A DNA stretch of 64,000 bases from Pseudomonas entomophila (GTDB taxonomy: Bacteria; Pseudomonadota; Gammaproteobacteria; Pseudomonadales; Pseudomonadaceae). The notes below the pieces were generated by a model. That model had not been told where the DNA came from. It saw only the letters and a program-made list of their open reading frames with translations, and did not search any database. Shown one piece after another: positions 37,784-48,411 of the stretch (positions within the stretch are counted from its first letter, which is position 1; every line of letters starts with the position of its first letter). The stretch is taken from contig NZ_CP070982.1 of assembly GCF_018417595.1 (NCBI RefSeq), forward strand, positions 2,567,501 through 2,631,500, given 5' to 3'. A program made the translations under genes and the position numbers.

Positions 37784-37800
37784 GACAGCGCTACCTTAGT
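37784..37800. promoter_or_regulatory. GntR-type operator before gntR
   Basis: On the minus strand ACTAAGGTAGCGCTGTC. It fits AC-N-AAG-N-TAGCGCT, which I recall as the reported GntR site in P. aeruginosa. It lies 42 bp before the regulator start, consistent with autoregulation. Confidence 0.7.
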
Positions 37801-37841
37801 GACCGTTCCCCATTCCTGCAAGTAGTAAAATTACAACACTC

Positions 37842-38861
37842 ATGTCTCGCATCGGCTCGCGCACCACCGGTCGTCCCACCCTGGCGGAAGTCGCCAGGCT
37901 TTCCGGGGTTTCCCCCATCACCGCCTCCCGCGCCCTGCGAGGCGTCAGCACGGTCGCGCCCGATCTGGCGGAGAAGGTCAAGACTGCCGCAGCCACCCTG
38001 GGGTATGTCGCCAACCCTGCGGCACGGGCCCTGGCCTCGGCGCGCAGCCAGTCGGTGGTGGTGCTGATCCCGTCGCTGTCCAACCAGCTGTTCATCGATA
38101 CCCTCGAGGCCATTCACGAAGTGATGCGCCCGCGTGGGCTGGAAGTGCTGATCGGCAACTATCACTACGATAGTGCCGAGGAAGAGAACCTGATCCGCAA
38201 CTACCTCGCCTACCAGCCCTGCGGCATGCTGCTCACGGGTTTCGATCGCAGCGAGGCTTCACGGCAGATGCTCGCCGCCAGTGGCGTGCCGTGCGTGCAC
38301 ATGATGGAACTGGGTGGCGGTCAGGACGCGCTGTCGGTGGGGTTTTCCCAGCATGAGGCCGGGCGCGCCGCCGCGCGCCACCTGATAGAACGTGGCCGGC
38401 GGCGCCTGGCTTTCATCGCCGCCCAGCTCGACCCACGGGTGATGCAGCGGGCCGAAGGTTTCCGTCAGGCCCTGGCCGATGCCGGCTTGCAGGCACCGGA
38501 GCTTGAAGTTCTTGATCCGCAGCCGTCATCGATCGGGTTGGGCGGGGCCTTGTTCAGTCAATTGCTGGTGCGGGCACCGGACGTGGACGGCATCTTCTTC
38601 TGCAACGACGACTTGGCCCAGGGCGCTGTGCTACAGGCGCTGCGCGAAGGTATCGAAGTGCCTCGACAGGTGGCGATGGTCGGCTTCAACGACCTGCCGG
38701 CCTCGGCCTACATGGTGCCGCCGCTGACTTCGATTCGTACCCCACGGGCCGCCGTGGGACGAGGTGCCGCGCAGGCGCTGCTGGCGTTGCTCGATGGTAA
38801 GCGGGTAGGGGCCGAGCAGCAGGACATGGGGTTCGAACTGGTGGTGCGGGAGAGTTCTTGA
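37842..38861 (+). CDS. gntR: LacI-family gluconate repressor GntR
   Basis: 339 aa. LacI-type helix-turn-helix at residues about 12-35 (PTLAEVARLSGVSPITASRA) with a hinge helix (NPAARALASARS), then a periplasmic-binding-like effector domain (ILLFCNDD-type core: DGIFFCNDDLAQGAVLQAL). It is known in pseudomonads to repress gnt genes and be released by gluconate or 6-phosphogluconate. Its position divergent from gntK-gntP, with three matching operators, supports this assignment. Confidence 0.92.
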   Translation: MSRIGSRTTGRPTLAEVARLSGVSPITASRALRGVSTVAPDLAEKVKTAAATLGYVANPAARALASARSQSVVVLIPSLSNQLFIDTLEAIHEVMRPRGLEVLIGNYHYDSAEEENLIRNYLAYQPCGMLLTGFDRSEASRQMLAASGVPCVHMMELGGGQDALSVGFSQHEAGRAAARHLIERGRRRLAFIAAQLDPRVMQRAEGFRQALADAGLQAPELEVLDPQPSSIGLGGALFSQLLVRAPDVDGIFFCNDDLAQGAVLQALREGIEVPRQVAMVGFNDLPASAYMVPPLTSIRTPRAAVGRGAAQALLALLDGKRVGAEQQDMGFELVVRESS

Positions 38862-38930
38862 GGGAATGCAATGCTCGCTTGGCACAGCTTGCAGGTCTGG
38901 CCGCTGACATCAGGCTCACTGGCACGGGCC

Positions 38931-38978
38931 CTGTAGGAACCGACTTTGCCGGTGAACAGCCGCCACGCCGCTCTACAG
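38931..38978. repeat. Degenerate REP remnant
   Basis: CTGTAGGAACCGACTTTGCC and CGCCGCTCTACAG keep the outer TGTAGGA/TCTACA ends of the REP family seen elsewhere in the window, but the inner palindrome has decayed. It lies in the 237-bp gap after gntR. Confidence 0.5.
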
Positions 38979-39098
38979 GCTGAACGTTCCCCGACAGCCG
39001 CTCACGGGTTGCACACCTGGCATTTTTACCAGTTTCGCCCGTCAGCCATGGTGGTTAGTGTCTCCGGACAAATGTGCGGACGCACGCCGGAGTTCGTC

Positions 39099-42000
39099 AT
39101 GTCCAAATCTGAAGACCTACAAGCCCAGGCTCCCTCTACATTGGCCAAAGTTGCGGATTCGCCGTTGAGATTGGTCGTCTATCCGCAGGGTGGCAAGCCA
39201 GAAGACGGGATCGAGCAGAACGAACCACCGTTCAAGTTGTGCCATTGTGCCGAGCACCGTCTGTACGTGAAGGCGCCGGACGGCAGCAAATGGGTGGAGC
39301 AAAAGTTGGCCTTGTACTGGCAGGCTGGTCGGCCTGACAGCTACCGCCTGCGCGCGGATCCTTCCTTCCTGTTCGAAAGCACGCTCCCGCCCGAGGACGA
39401 GAGGAGCTTCAAGAAGTTATCCCGCGAGACCGGTGCGAACTGGGTATTGACTGCGATGGGAGGCGAGGCAGCACAGTCTGGTGAAAACCTGAAACTGGCT
39501 CTGGGCAGCTATTGGCAGGCGCCCAAGTACGGATTCTTGGTGCATGTGGGCGATTTCCATTATGCCGTCACCGAGCTGCAGTGGAATAACGTGGTACCGG
39601 TTGTCGACCCACCTACCGCCGCAATCCTGACTGCGACAGTGACGAGCCCTTATGATGCTGACCGCGTCATGTCGGGGAAACCAGTGTGTTTCGAGCTCAA
39701 TGGCGAACCCTATGGTGCCCCCATCTTGACCGGGGATGATGGTATGGCGCATTTGCTGTATACACCCCAGCCTGAGGAGATCGGTGCAGAAAACCGCGTG
39801 ACCATCAATGCATACTGCGTGGATGAGCTAGGTGAGACCAGTGAAAGGATATCGCGGACACTGCCTGCCTTCGCCAGCAATGGGTGGCCTGATCAGTTGA
39901 AGGTGGAGCTTCGTGATAGTGAGGGCCTCGTCCCCTCTACCGCGCTGGGGGTGAGGTTGACCCGTGGCGTTACCTACACGGTGACCCTGATACCTGAAAA
40001 GGGCAGTGCTTATGTCGACCAACCTACCAAGCTGATGTGGCCAGAAGGGGAAGCGCAGTTGGGGATCGACCTCACCCCCCCTGCTGGTGAACCTGAAGAC
40101 GGTAGGCCGTTGCCCGAAGCAGGTTTGAGCTGGACCCTTCGGGGGGGCGATGAGAAAAGCGGGCAGTTCACCCTGTCGGTTGTGATATCTGCTTTGGAAA
40201 TGCCTTTTCTGCTAAGGGGCACACAGATGTCGGCCGAGCTGGCGGATGAGGCTGATCTTGAGGTCGCCATCGAGGTGGAAGGAGCACCACCGATCTTCCA
40301 CCGTGGTGTGGACAAGGCCGTACGCATCAAACCGAAGGATGGCAGCCCGCTAGCACGTATGGAACTGGCCGCCACGCTGCATTTCGGTCAAATCGAAGAC
40401 GAGTTCGCAGCAGGGCAGGTGCCGGCTGACCCAGGCTATGAAAAGCCGAGTGAAAAGGTCACGGAAGAGGGCGTCAAGTGGCTGCTCAGGCCCAAGGAAG
40501 ATGGCAACAGTGGCCAGTTTGGCCTCAAGGTCGAGGTGCCCGGCTTTACCACCGGCCTGAGGTTGGAGAAAGCGCTGGCGCTGTCCAGCGGTTTGGTCGA
40601 CGAAGCGCAGGTGTTCATCGACGAGAGCAATATCCCGCTAGGTGGCAACGTGCTGGTCCTGCGTCGGGGGACACCGCTCACCATCAAGCTGAAACCAAGA
40701 GAGCATAGTGGGCTGGGAAGAACCCAGCTCAAGGGTTGGATCACATTCGACAGCGGGACATTGGATCCAAGGCAGGTGCCTTCGGATCCGGGCTATAAGG
40801 ACAAGCAGGACATGGCCAAGGATGGCCTGAGTTGGACGCTGACGGGGGGAGATGTCAGTGGCAGCTTGAGCCTGACGATCCATGTCGAAGGATTCGAGAG
40901 GGCGATAACGTTGGCCAAGGTCATGCTGCTTTCGAATAAGCTGACTGACGAGGCCACAGTGAAAATCGACGAAGAAGCCCCTTCAACTGTTAATTGCCTG
41001 CGTCACAACAAGCCGCGGAATATCAGTATTGTGCCCAAGCATAATAGCCCATTGGGACAATCAGGTCTTGAATGCCATATTGCTTTTATAGAAGGCACGC
41101 TGACGTCTGACAGTGTAAAGGCGATCCCAGGATATGGAGACAAGATCAAGATAGTAGAGGGAACTCTGGCATGGTGCCTGGAGGGGTTGGAAGGCAGTGG
41201 TACCTTCGCTATCGGTATCCATGTAGAAGGGTTTGACGACACATTACAACTGACGGATGCGATCCTGCTCTCGCAACGCCTCAGCGATGAGGCCGTTTTA
41301 AAAGTGGACGGAGAGGAGGTGCCATCGATGGCACTGATGGTGTCCATGCCGCGCAAGGTTAGCCTGGAACTCTTGCCCAACAGTCCATTGGGGCTGGCCG
41401 AGTTGGACTGCTGGATGAGCTTCGAGAGCGACGAGGTGCCCGCGGAATCTGTAAGCGCTAAGCCGTGCTACGGAAATGAGGAACGCCTATTGCCGACGGG
41501 GTTGGAGTGGGAACTTGAGGGCGTAGATGTAAGCGGTAGATTTACCCTGATCGTCAAGGTAAAAGAGTTCGAGGATGCACTGACCTTGAGCGGTTTTGTG
41601 GGGGGGTATGCTGATTATCTCGAACTGACGAGTGAGAACGAAACTGTATGGCCAGGGCTATTCTTGTGGCAGGGGGAAACCACCAAGGTCAAGTTGCGCA
41701 ATAAGGAGGGTAGCCCCCTGCCGATCAATCATAAAATCAAGGCCGCGCTTTTGCTGAAGGATGCGGGAACACTGGAGCCAAACAACTTGTGGCCGAGGCC
41801 GTATTACGACGTATATCAGACTGATACTATCGAGAACCTGAGCTGGGACGTGAAAGCATGGTCGGTGCGTGGGTGGTCGGACCTTGCAGTTAAGATTAAA
41901 GACTATGATCCGGTAATTGAGGGCAAGGCGCTGCTGCTGAGTGGAAAACCTTTCGATGAGGCGTATGCAAAATATCACATATATCATATGCTTGGTGCTG

Positions 42001-42272
42001 GTTCGAAGGACTTGGGGTTGGTAATTAGACCCGATAGTCCGTTGGAGATGATAAATCTTAAGGCGAAACTGGTGCTTGCTGAGAATGAATATGGCGGTGA
42101 TTTCAAGGTTGAGCCGAGGCTTGGGGAGTGGGTGGATGTTGGGCAGGAAATGTGGACTATTACAGTGTTTGATGAGTCTTCGGGTTATCTGACATTCGAT
42201 CTACTTATCGAGGGTTATAAAGTGCCATTAAAAGTTACCGCCATTATTGGTCAGGTGCTAGAAGGAAGTTAA
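39099..42272 (+). CDS. Large repeat protein of unknown function, 1057 aa
   Basis: I chose the ATG at 39099 (MSKSEDLQAQAPSTLAKVAD), preceded by CGGAG; the open frame extends upstream but without support. There is no signal peptide or membrane segment. Residues about 160-260 contain an Ig-like stretch (FELNGEPYGAPILTGDDGMA). From about residue 265 to the end, about seven repeats of roughly 115 residues follow, each with L-x-DEA (ADEADLEV, VDEAQVF, TDEATVK, SDEAVLK), an NSPLG- or SPL-type turn and a G-x-F-x-L strand, consistent with tandem beta-sandwich domains. The repeats are diverged and AT content rises towards the 3' end. No toxin, adhesin anchor or secretion signal was recognised. The protein may be cytoplasmic or exported by an unseen system. 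Confidence 0.7.
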   Translation: MSKSEDLQAQAPSTLAKVADSPLRLVVYPQGGKPEDGIEQNEPPFKLCHCAEHRLYVKAPDGSKWVEQKLALYWQAGRPDSYRLRADPSFLFESTLPPEDERSFKKLSRETGANWVLTAMGGEAAQSGENLKLALGSYWQAPKYGFLVHVGDFHYAVTELQWNNVVPVVDPPTAAILTATVTSPYDADRVMSGKPVCFELNGEPYGAPILTGDDGMAHLLYTPQPEEIGAENRVTINAYCVDELGETSERISRTLPAFASNGWPDQLKVELRDSEGLVPSTALGVRLTRGVTYTVTLIPEKGSAYVDQPTKLMWPEGEAQLGIDLTPPAGEPEDGRPLPEAGLSWTLRGGDEKSGQFTLSVVISALEMPFLLRGTQMSAELADEADLEVAIEVEGAPPIFHRGVDKAVRIKPKDGSPLARMELAATLHFGQIEDEFAAGQVPADPGYEKPSEKVTEEGVKWLLRPKEDGNSGQFGLKVEVPGFTTGLRLEKALALSSGLVDEAQVFIDESNIPLGGNVLVLRRGTPLTIKLKPREHSGLGRTQLKGWITFDSGTLDPRQVPSDPGYKDKQDMAKDGLSWTLTGGDVSGSLSLTIHVEGFERAITLAKVMLLSNKLTDEATVKIDEEAPSTVNCLRHNKPRNISIVPKHNSPLGQSGLECHIAFIEGTLTSDSVKAIPGYGDKIKIVEGTLAWCLEGLEGSGTFAIGIHVEGFDDTLQLTDAILLSQRLSDEAVLKVDGEEVPSMALMVSMPRKVSLELLPNSPLGLAELDCWMSFESDEVPAESVSAKPCYGNEERLLPTGLEWELEGVDVSGRFTLIVKVKEFEDALTLSGFVGGYADYLELTSENETVWPGLFLWQGETTKVKLRNKEGSPLPINHKIKAALLLKDAGTLEPNNLWPRPYYDVYQTDTIENLSWDVKAWSVRGWSDLAVKIKDYDPVIEGKALLLSGKPFDEAYAKYHIYHMLGAGSKDLGLVIRPDSPLEMINLKAKLVLAENEYGGDFKVEPRLGEWVDVGQEMWTITVFDESSGYLTFDLLIEGYKVPLKVTAIIGQVLEGS

Positions 42273-42701
42273 TGCCGTCGATGCCGCCGCCATCACGTTG
42301 GTGTAATGAACGCTGCGAAGCGTTCCGCCAATTCGCAGTAGTGAATATCTGGGCGGCGGCTCCTTTAAGCAACCTGCTCGTGTTCCGAACGGTTAATTCT
42401 TTTATCTGCTTGAATTGCTTCGTCCAACGATTCCGGAGGGCTTTGGATTAACGAGCTACCCGATCGGGACACTGGTCGTTCGATAGTGTTCCGCACGTCG
42501 GTGCATGGGCTTTGCAAACAAACGCGGTTGCCCCCGTTTCAGTTTGCGCTTCGGGTCGCACCGCGGAGTCCACTGGCAGGCCATCGCCATTCGGATAAAC
42601 GGCCACAGATGCCTAACCCTAAAGTGATAGCAGTTGGCTTGCACGGCTAAAACCCCGATCTATGCTCAGGAACATCCCGTGGACACAAGGAGTCCTGGCC
42701 C
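42273..42701. other. Intergenic region, 429 bp
   Basis: A 62-codon minus-strand frame (42456-42644) reads MQANCYHFRVRHLWPFIRMA and then a basic tail. From memory, similar short frames recur between pseudomonad genes, so this is probably a repeated intergenic element and not a gene. It has no convincing ribosome site. The chemoreceptor leader (AAGGAGTCCTGG) ends the region. Confidence 0.35.
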
Positions 42702-44021
42702 ATGTTCGAGTACCATCGCAAGTCCGATCTGGTCGAGATCCAACGCGCCCGCCAGGCCCTGGCCGGGATGGAAGCGAAGCTTGCCGCAATCAGCCGTTCC
42801 ATGGCCATGATCGAGTTTGCGCCCGACGGCACCATCCTCGATGCCAACGACCATTTCTGCCAGACGATGGGCTACAGCGCCGACGAGATCCGCGGCAAGC
42901 ACCACCGGTTGTTCTGCGACCCCACCTACGCCAAGAGCGCCGAGTACCAGCAGCTGTGGCGCGAGCTGGGCCAGGGCAAGGCCATCAGCGGCACCTTCGA
43001 GCGCCTGGACAAGGCCGGGCGCGAGGTGTGGCTGGAGGCCAGCTACATGCCGGTGCTCGACGAGCGCCAGCAAGTCACCAGCGTGATCAAGGTCGCCTCC
43101 GACATCACCCGCCATGTGATCGAGGAACACGAGAGCGAAAGCCTGCTCAAGGCCATCGGCCGCTCCATGGCGGTGGTCGAGTTCACCCCGGCCGGGCGGG
43201 TCATCAAGGCCAACCAGAACTTCCTCGACACCATGGGTTATCGCCTGGAGGAGGTGGTGGGGCGCCATCACGGGCTGTTCTGCCTGCCCCATGAGCGCGA
43301 GTCGGCGCAGTACCGTGATTTCTGGGCCTCGCTCAACCGCGGCGAGTACCACTCGCACCGCTTCGAGCGGGTCAACAAGCAGGGCCAGACGGTCTATCTG
43401 GAAGCTTCCTACAACCCGATTTTCGACAACAAGGGCCGGCTGTACAAAGTGGTGAAGTTCGCCAGCGACATCACCAACCAGGTCAGCACCCAGCAGACCG
43501 CCGCCGACGCCGCCCACGCCAGTTCCGTACAGACCGACGCCTGCGCGCGCAAAGGCACCCAGGTGGTGCAGCAGACGGTGGCGGTGATCGAGCAGATTTC
43601 CGCCGAGCTCAACGAGGCCGCGCGCAGCATCGATGCGGTGAGCAAGCAGTCCGAGGTGATCGGGCAGATCGTCCTGACCATTCGTGGCATCGCCGACCAG
43701 ACCAACCTGCTGGCGCTCAACGCGGCGATCGAAGCGGCGCGTGCCGGCGACCATGGGCGTGGCTTCGCCGTGGTGGCGGATGAGGTGCGCAGCCTGGCTG
43801 CGCGCACCAGCAAGGCGACGCTGGAAATCGTCGACGTGGTGCGGCAGAACCACGACCTGTCATTGACGGCGGTCGCCAGCATGCAGTCGAGCCTGACCCG
43901 TACGGGACTTGGTGTGGAGCTGGCCAACGAAGCGGGCACGGTGATCATGGAGATCCAGCAGGGCTCGCGCCACGTGGTGGAGGCCATCAGCCAGATCAGC
44001 TCGACCCTGCAATTGCACTGA
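42702..44021 (+). CDS. Soluble PAS-PAS methyl-accepting chemotaxis protein, BdlA-like
   Basis: 439 aa with no membrane helix. Two PAS domains lie near residues 25-140 ([20 protein letters not shown]) and 150-265 ([20 protein letters not shown]); the two share over half their residues, a clear duplication. The C-terminal 170 residues form the chemoreceptor signalling hairpin: [20 protein letters not shown], then [20 protein letters not shown]. The protein stops soon after, so the second arm is short. The layout matches BdlA, the biofilm-dispersion regulator, and the PAS domains may bind haem or flavin (inference). Its end overlaps the convergent phosphorelay kinase gene by 26 bp. Confidence 0.88.
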   Translation: MFEYHRKSDLVEIQRARQALAGMEAKLAAISRSMAMIEFAPDGTILDANDHFCQTMGYSADEIRGKHHRLFCDPTYAKSAEYQQLWRELGQGKAISGTFERLDKAGREVWLEASYMPVLDERQQVTSVIKVASDITRHVIEEHESESLLKAIGRSMAVVEFTPAGRVIKANQNFLDTMGYRLEEVVGRHHGLFCLPHERESAQYRDFWASLNRGEYHSHRFERVNKQGQTVYLEASYNPIFDNKGRLYKVVKFASDITNQVSTQQTAADAAHASSVQTDACARKGTQVVQQTVAVIEQISAELNEAARSIDAVSKQSEVIGQIVLTIRGIADQTNLLALNAAIEAARAGDHGRGFAVVADEVRSLAARTSKATLEIVDVVRQNHDLSLTAVASMQSSLTRTGLGVELANEAGTVIMEIQQGSRHVVEAISQISSTLQLH

Positions 44022-47000
44022 GGCCTTGGCGCAGCTCGCGCTCCAGGCTTTGCAGGCTGTTGCGCAGCCGCTCGAGCGCGGGGTCGAGTGGCTGTTGCCG
44101 GGCAATGGCCTGCTCGAGCGCTTCACAGTCCTGAACCACGGTCCTGACCTTGAGCATCCTCGCGCCCCCCTTGATCCGGTGTACCAGTGGCGTGAGGGTT
44201 GCCGGTTCAGGGCTAGTCCCCAAGGCAAGCAGTGCCTGCAGGTCTTCGCCATTGCTCTGGGCCAATTGCTGGAGCAGGCTGCGGGTCAGCTGCATGTCGT
44301 CCTGGGTGAGGTGGCGCAATTGCTCCAGGTCGAATCCGCTGGCCCGAGGCTGGATATGGGGCTGTGTGGGCGCAATGGCACTGATGTGAGCCAGGCCAGC
44401 CTTGAGCGCCTGCAGGCCGATGGGCTTGAACAGGCATTCGTCCATGCCGCTTTCCAGGCAGCGCTGGCGTTCCTCGGCCTGGGCATTGGCGGTGACGCCG
44501 ATGATATGGCAGGCGGGCAGCTTGCCTTCAAGTTCCAGCCCACGAATCCGCCGGGTCAGCTCATGGCCATCCATCACCGGCATGCTGCAGTCGGTAATCA
44601 CCACGTCGAAGCGGTTTGCCTGCCACAACATCAACGCCGCCTCGCCCTGGTCGGCCAGCGCGACACGGTGGCCAAGCGAACGCAGCTGTTTGTCGAGCAG
44701 CAGCAGGTTGGCGGGATAATCGTCCACCACCAGAACGTGCAGCGGGCCATGGGCGGAGGCGGGCACGGTTTCTGCCGATGATTCACTCGCCGGGGCGTCG
44801 GCGCTCGTCAGCCTGAGGCGGACATCGACCTGGGTGCCCAGGCCTTCGATGCTTTGCAAGGTAAGCTCGCCCCCCATCAGCTCGCACAGGTTGCGGCTGA
44901 TCACCAGGCCCAGGCCGGCCCCCTGGCGCGTCTGTTGGCTGCCGACCTGCGAGAAGGCGCTGAACAGCCGGGCCTGGTCGCTGGCGCTGATGCCCTTGCC
45001 GGTATCCTTCACCTGCAACGCCACCCGCAGGCCAGGTTTGCCGAGCGTGTCCACCGTCAGCGTGACATCGATCTGCCCTTGATCGGTGAATTTGATCGCA
45101 TTGCTCACCAGGTTCGACAGCACCTGCTTGAAGCGCAAGGGGTCGACGTGCACCCAGCACGGTGTGTCCGGCAGTGTCGCATGCAGTTGAATACCCTTGA
45201 TCCTGGCATTGCCCTCGAATACCCGAAGGGTGACCTTGACCAGGCCGGTCAAGTCAGTGGCCACCGGTTGCAAGGTCATGTGCCCGGACTCGATACGCGA
45301 GATATCGAGCACATCGCCGATCAGGTCGAGCAGGCCGATCGCCGACCCGTGGGCGGTTTCCAGCGCCTGGGTGTCGCAGTGGCCACGACGACTGTCCTCC
45401 AGGGCGAGTTCCAGCAGGCCGATCACCGCGTTCATCGGGGTGCGGATTTCATGGCTCATCACTGCCAGGAAGGTACTTTTCGCCTGGCTGGCCTGTTCGG
45501 CGTCGTTCTTCGCCTGGCGCAACTGTTCGAGCAGCCCGCGGCTGAGCGCAAGCTGTTGCTGCAGGGCGCGTTCGGCGTCGGTGCGCTGGTGGATCAGCTT
45601 GCGCAGGTAGGTGTTCCAGAACACCACGCCCGCCAGCAGCACCCCGGCCAGCACCAGCACCTGCAGGGCCAGTGTGCGGTAGTTGCGCCAGGGGCTGTCG
45701 CTGACCACGGCATTGGTACGCCAGCGGTTGACCAGTTGTTCCTGCTCGTCGGGTGGGATGCTCAGCAGGGCCTTGTCGAGGATGCCCTGCAGCTGGGGGA
45801 GCGCGGGACTCACGGCAAAGGCGGCGAGCGCGGGCTCGTCACCTTGCAGCCCGGCGACCCGCAGGCGGCCCTTGAACACTTGGTTGATGAAGTAGACCGC
45901 ATTGATTTGCGAACTCAGCGCCACATCGGCATCGCCGTTGGCTACGGCTTCCATCAGTTGCAGTGGATTCTCCGCTTCGAACACACGCATGCCGGGAGCG
46001 TCGCGCAGCAGTTGCTCGGTCAGCGGCGAACCTCGCAACAGGGCTACGCGCTGGCCACGCAAGGGCTGCGTCGCAGGCAACGGCGCGGCGTCCTGGCGCA
46101 TCACCAGGACGCGCGGGCTGATCATGTAGGGGCGGGTGTAGCGAAGGCGTTCGGCGCGATGGTTGCCGTAGCCGATGGCACCGATCATGTCGACCTTGCC
46201 CTGGGTGGTGGCGTCGACCATATCCTCGAACGAGTCCGACTCGACGATCTGGAAGTTCAGGCCGGTGCGCAGGCTGATCCGTTCCAGCAGGTCGAGGGCG
46301 ATGCCGCGAGGCTGCTGCTGGCTGTCGGTGAAGCTCAAGGGGGCCAGGGTCGTGTTGATCATCACCCGAATGGTCGGGTGGGTGGCGATCCAGCCGCGCT
46401 CCTCGGTGGTGAGCGCGTCCAGCCGGCGGTCGAGCAACAGGCTGGTGCTGCCGCTGGTCCAGCGCCGCAGGATGTTCAGCCGCTCGCTGTCGGCAACCCG
46501 GCTCAGGGCTTTGTCCACCAGGCGCAGCAAGCGCGGATTGTCGCGGGCCAGGGCAAAGGCGAAGGTACTGACCGGTACTTTGACGAAGTGATCGACCTTG
46601 ACCATGCCCTGGAAGCCTTTGCCGATCATGTAGTCACTGCTGATCGCATCGCCCAGGTACGCATCGGCCTGGCCCAGCGCCACCGCGGCAATACCGGCCA
46701 GGGTGGAGCGATAGAGCGTGACCTGGGCCCGGGGGTACAGTTGCTGCACGGCCTGCAGGGGCAGGTAATGATCGACCATGGCCAGCTTGCGCCCGGCAAG
46801 GGCATGGTCCTCGCCCAGGGGGCTGCGCTGGCGCGACACGATCACCGCCAGGTCGTCGGCATAGGGTTGGCTGAGGGCGAGCTCGGCATCGGTGGCCTCG
46901 AAGGCATTGGAGGTGCCCAGCAAGTCGATCTCGCCGCTGCGCAGTGCGGCGATGGCCTGTGCGCGGTTGGCATAGCGGCGGATCTCGATGGAGACGCCCA

Positions 47001-47277
47001 GCTGCTCGGCGATCAGGCCGGCGTAGTCGGCGGTAAGGCCTTCGTAGTCGGCCTGGCTGGTGTTGATGTCGAAGGGCGGGTAGTCAGGGCGCGAACTGCC
47101 GAGCAGCAATGTCTTGCGCGCAGCGAGCCACTGGCGGTCGGGTGCGTCGGGGACCAGGGGGGGCGCGGCACTCAGTGCGCGCGCCAACAGATGGCGGCTT
47201 TCGCTGGACGATTGTGCCGCAGTGCATAGAGGCAGCAGCGCGACCAGCAACAGGCACAGCAGGGTGCGCCTGATCAT
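43996..47277 (-). CDS. BvgS/EvgS-like hybrid phosphorelay sensor kinase
   Basis: 1093 aa. Signal peptide ([19 protein letters not shown]), two tandem periplasmic solute-binding (SBP_bac_3) domains at about residues 50-270 and 285-510, one membrane helix near 535-560 ([18 protein letters not shown]), HisKA with H near residue 607 ([18 protein letters not shown]), HATPase (710-830, [17 protein letters not shown]), receiver with phospho-Asp near residue 893 ([14 protein letters not shown]) and Hpt with His near residue 1032 ([12 protein letters not shown]). This is the full Venus-flytrap phosphorelay type. It starts 3 bp after the NarL-type regulator stop, so they form a cognate pair. Confidence 0.92.
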   Translation of the reverse strand: MIRRTLLCLLLVALLPLCTAAQSSSESRHLLARALSAAPPLVPDAPDRQWLAARKTLLLGSSRPDYPPFDINTSQADYEGLTADYAGLIAEQLGVSIEIRRYANRAQAIAALRSGEIDLLGTSNAFEATDAELALSQPYADDLAVIVSRQRSPLGEDHALAGRKLAMVDHYLPLQAVQQLYPRAQVTLYRSTLAGIAAVALGQADAYLGDAISSDYMIGKGFQGMVKVDHFVKVPVSTFAFALARDNPRLLRLVDKALSRVADSERLNILRRWTSGSTSLLLDRRLDALTTEERGWIATHPTIRVMINTTLAPLSFTDSQQQPRGIALDLLERISLRTGLNFQIVESDSFEDMVDATTQGKVDMIGAIGYGNHRAERLRYTRPYMISPRVLVMRQDAAPLPATQPLRGQRVALLRGSPLTEQLLRDAPGMRVFEAENPLQLMEAVANGDADVALSSQINAVYFINQVFKGRLRVAGLQGDEPALAAFAVSPALPQLQGILDKALLSIPPDEQEQLVNRWRTNAVVSDSPWRNYRTLALQVLVLAGVLLAGVVFWNTYLRKLIHQRTDAERALQQQLALSRGLLEQLRQAKNDAEQASQAKSTFLAVMSHEIRTPMNAVIGLLELALEDSRRGHCDTQALETAHGSAIGLLDLIGDVLDISRIESGHMTLQPVATDLTGLVKVTLRVFEGNARIKGIQLHATLPDTPCWVHVDPLRFKQVLSNLVSNAIKFTDQGQIDVTLTVDTLGKPGLRVALQVKDTGKGISASDQARLFSAFSQVGSQQTRQGAGLGLVISRNLCELMGGELTLQSIEGLGTQVDVRLRLTSADAPASESSAETVPASAHGPLHVLVVDDYPANLLLLDKQLRSLGHRVALADQGEAALMLWQANRFDVVITDCSMPVMDGHELTRRIRGLELEGKLPACHIIGVTANAQAEERQRCLESGMDECLFKPIGLQALKAGLAHISAIAPTQPHIQPRASGFDLEQLRHLTQDDMQLTRSLLQQLAQSNGEDLQALLALGTSPEPATLTPLVHRIKGGARMLKVRTVVQDCEALEQAIARQQPLDPALERLRNSLQSLERELRQGLSAIAGSS

Positions 47278-47280
47278 CGG

Positions 47281-47895
47281 TCAGACCACGTTGTTGCGTT
47301 TGGCCAGGTCGACCATTTCCACCAGTGACTCGGCCTTGAGCTTCTCCAGGATCCGGCCGCGGTAGGTGCTGATGGTCTTGGCGCTGAGGTTCATCTGCTC
47401 GCCGATCAGTTTGTTGCTCTGCCCGGCGCACAGGCGGCGCAGCACTTCCATCTCGCGGTTGGAGAGGCTGCCCAGGCGCTCGTTCTCGCTGTCCAGGGTG
47501 TTGGCGTTTACTGCCATTTGTGGAAAGGTCGAGTAGCCCTTCACCAATGCCTTGAGGGCGAAGATCAGGGCGTCGAGGTCTTCGTCCTTGTTGACGAAGG
47601 CACTGATGCCGGCATCCATGCAGCGGCGCACGTACAGGTCGGCGGGCTGGCCGGTGAGGACCATGATCCGCGGCGCGGGTTCGAGCAGCTTGAGGCGCTT
47701 GATCACTTCCATGCCATCGAGGTCGGGCAGGCCGATGTCGAGAATCACCACCTCTGCCTTGGTTTCAGCGGCAAGGCGCGCAGCGTCCTTGCCTTTTCCA
47801 GTCTCCCCGACCACGGTGAACCGCTCGCCTTGGAGCAGCATGCGCACGGCCAGCCGGACAATATGATGGTCATCGACCAACAGCACGGATGTCAT
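47281..47895 (-). CDS. NarL/LuxR-type response regulator (BvgA/EvgA-like)
   Basis: 204 aa. Receiver domain with phospho-Asp in VVILDIGLPDLDG near residue 54 and Lys in the last strand (FVNKDEDLDALIFAL). LuxR helix-turn-helix at the C-terminus: LSNREMEVLRRLCAGQSNKL, then IGEQMNLSAKTISTYRGRIL. It is the output of the adjacent phosphorelay kinase, whose gene starts immediately after. Targets are unknown. Confidence 0.92.
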   Translation of the reverse strand: MTSVLLVDDHHIVRLAVRMLLQGERFTVVGETGKGKDAARLAAETKAEVVILDIGLPDLDGMEVIKRLKLLEPAPRIMVLTGQPADLYVRRCMDAGISAFVNKDEDLDALIFALKALVKGYSTFPQMAVNANTLDSENERLGSLSNREMEVLRRLCAGQSNKLIGEQMNLSAKTISTYRGRILEKLKAESLVEMVDLAKRNNVV

Positions 47896-48102
47896 GGGTA
47901 ACTCCTGTTGATGTGGACCCGTTTCCTGTCTCTGGTCGAATGTCGGTTCGCGGGTCAGCTGTAGGCAGCGCGCACCTTACGGGGATTCAGGATCCTTGGT
48001 AATAGGCGAGTATAGGTGTGTTGAATATACACGGCTGTTTTGTTGAAAAATCCTACAACGAAGGCTGGAGCGCACCTTCGTTGAGGCTGTCTGGGAAGAG
48101 GG

Positions 48103-48345
48103 TCAGGCGCAGGCTGCGTGCTTTTTGACCACCCGCAGGGTGGAGGCAGGGTTATTGTCCAGCGCCTTGCCGGTGCGGGTCGGCCGCGAGACCAGCTGGC
48201 CACCGCAATTCGGGCACTGGTTGTGGAAGTGACGATCATTGCACGCGCGGCAGAACGTGCATTCGAAGGAGCAGATCAGGGCGTCCGGGCTCTCGGCCGG
48301 CAGGTCGCTGTTGCAGCATTCGCAGTTGGGGCGCAGTTCGAGCAT
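48103..48345 (-). CDS. DUF1272 zinc-ribbon-like small protein
   Basis: 80 aa with eight Cys: MLELRPNCECCNSDLP, then 'CSFECTFCRACND' and 'NQCPNCGG'. The paired CxxC motifs should bind zinc. This matches the DUF1272 family, small and widespread in proteobacteria with unknown role. It lies downstream of cobM on the same strand with a 66-bp gap, so read-through is possible, but no cobalamin function is implied. Confidence 0.85.
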   Translation of the reverse strand: MLELRPNCECCNSDLPAESPDALICSFECTFCRACNDRHFHNQCPNCGGQLVSRPTRTGKALDNNPASTLRVVKKHAACA

Positions 48346-48411
48346 GGTGGGGCTTCCGGTATCCGTGGAAAGCCCCAGTGTGCTACGGCGCGAGGCGAGA
48401 GGGCAAACGGC

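Noticed and set aside
42456..42644. Minus-strand 62-codon gene
   Set aside because: No ribosome site or domain; probably part of a repeated intergenic element of pseudomonads.
44854..47229. Plus-strand open frame of 791 codons opposite the phosphorelay kinase
   Set aside because: Shadow of the kinase gene; no motif, and the minus strand encodes a complete multi-domain kinase.
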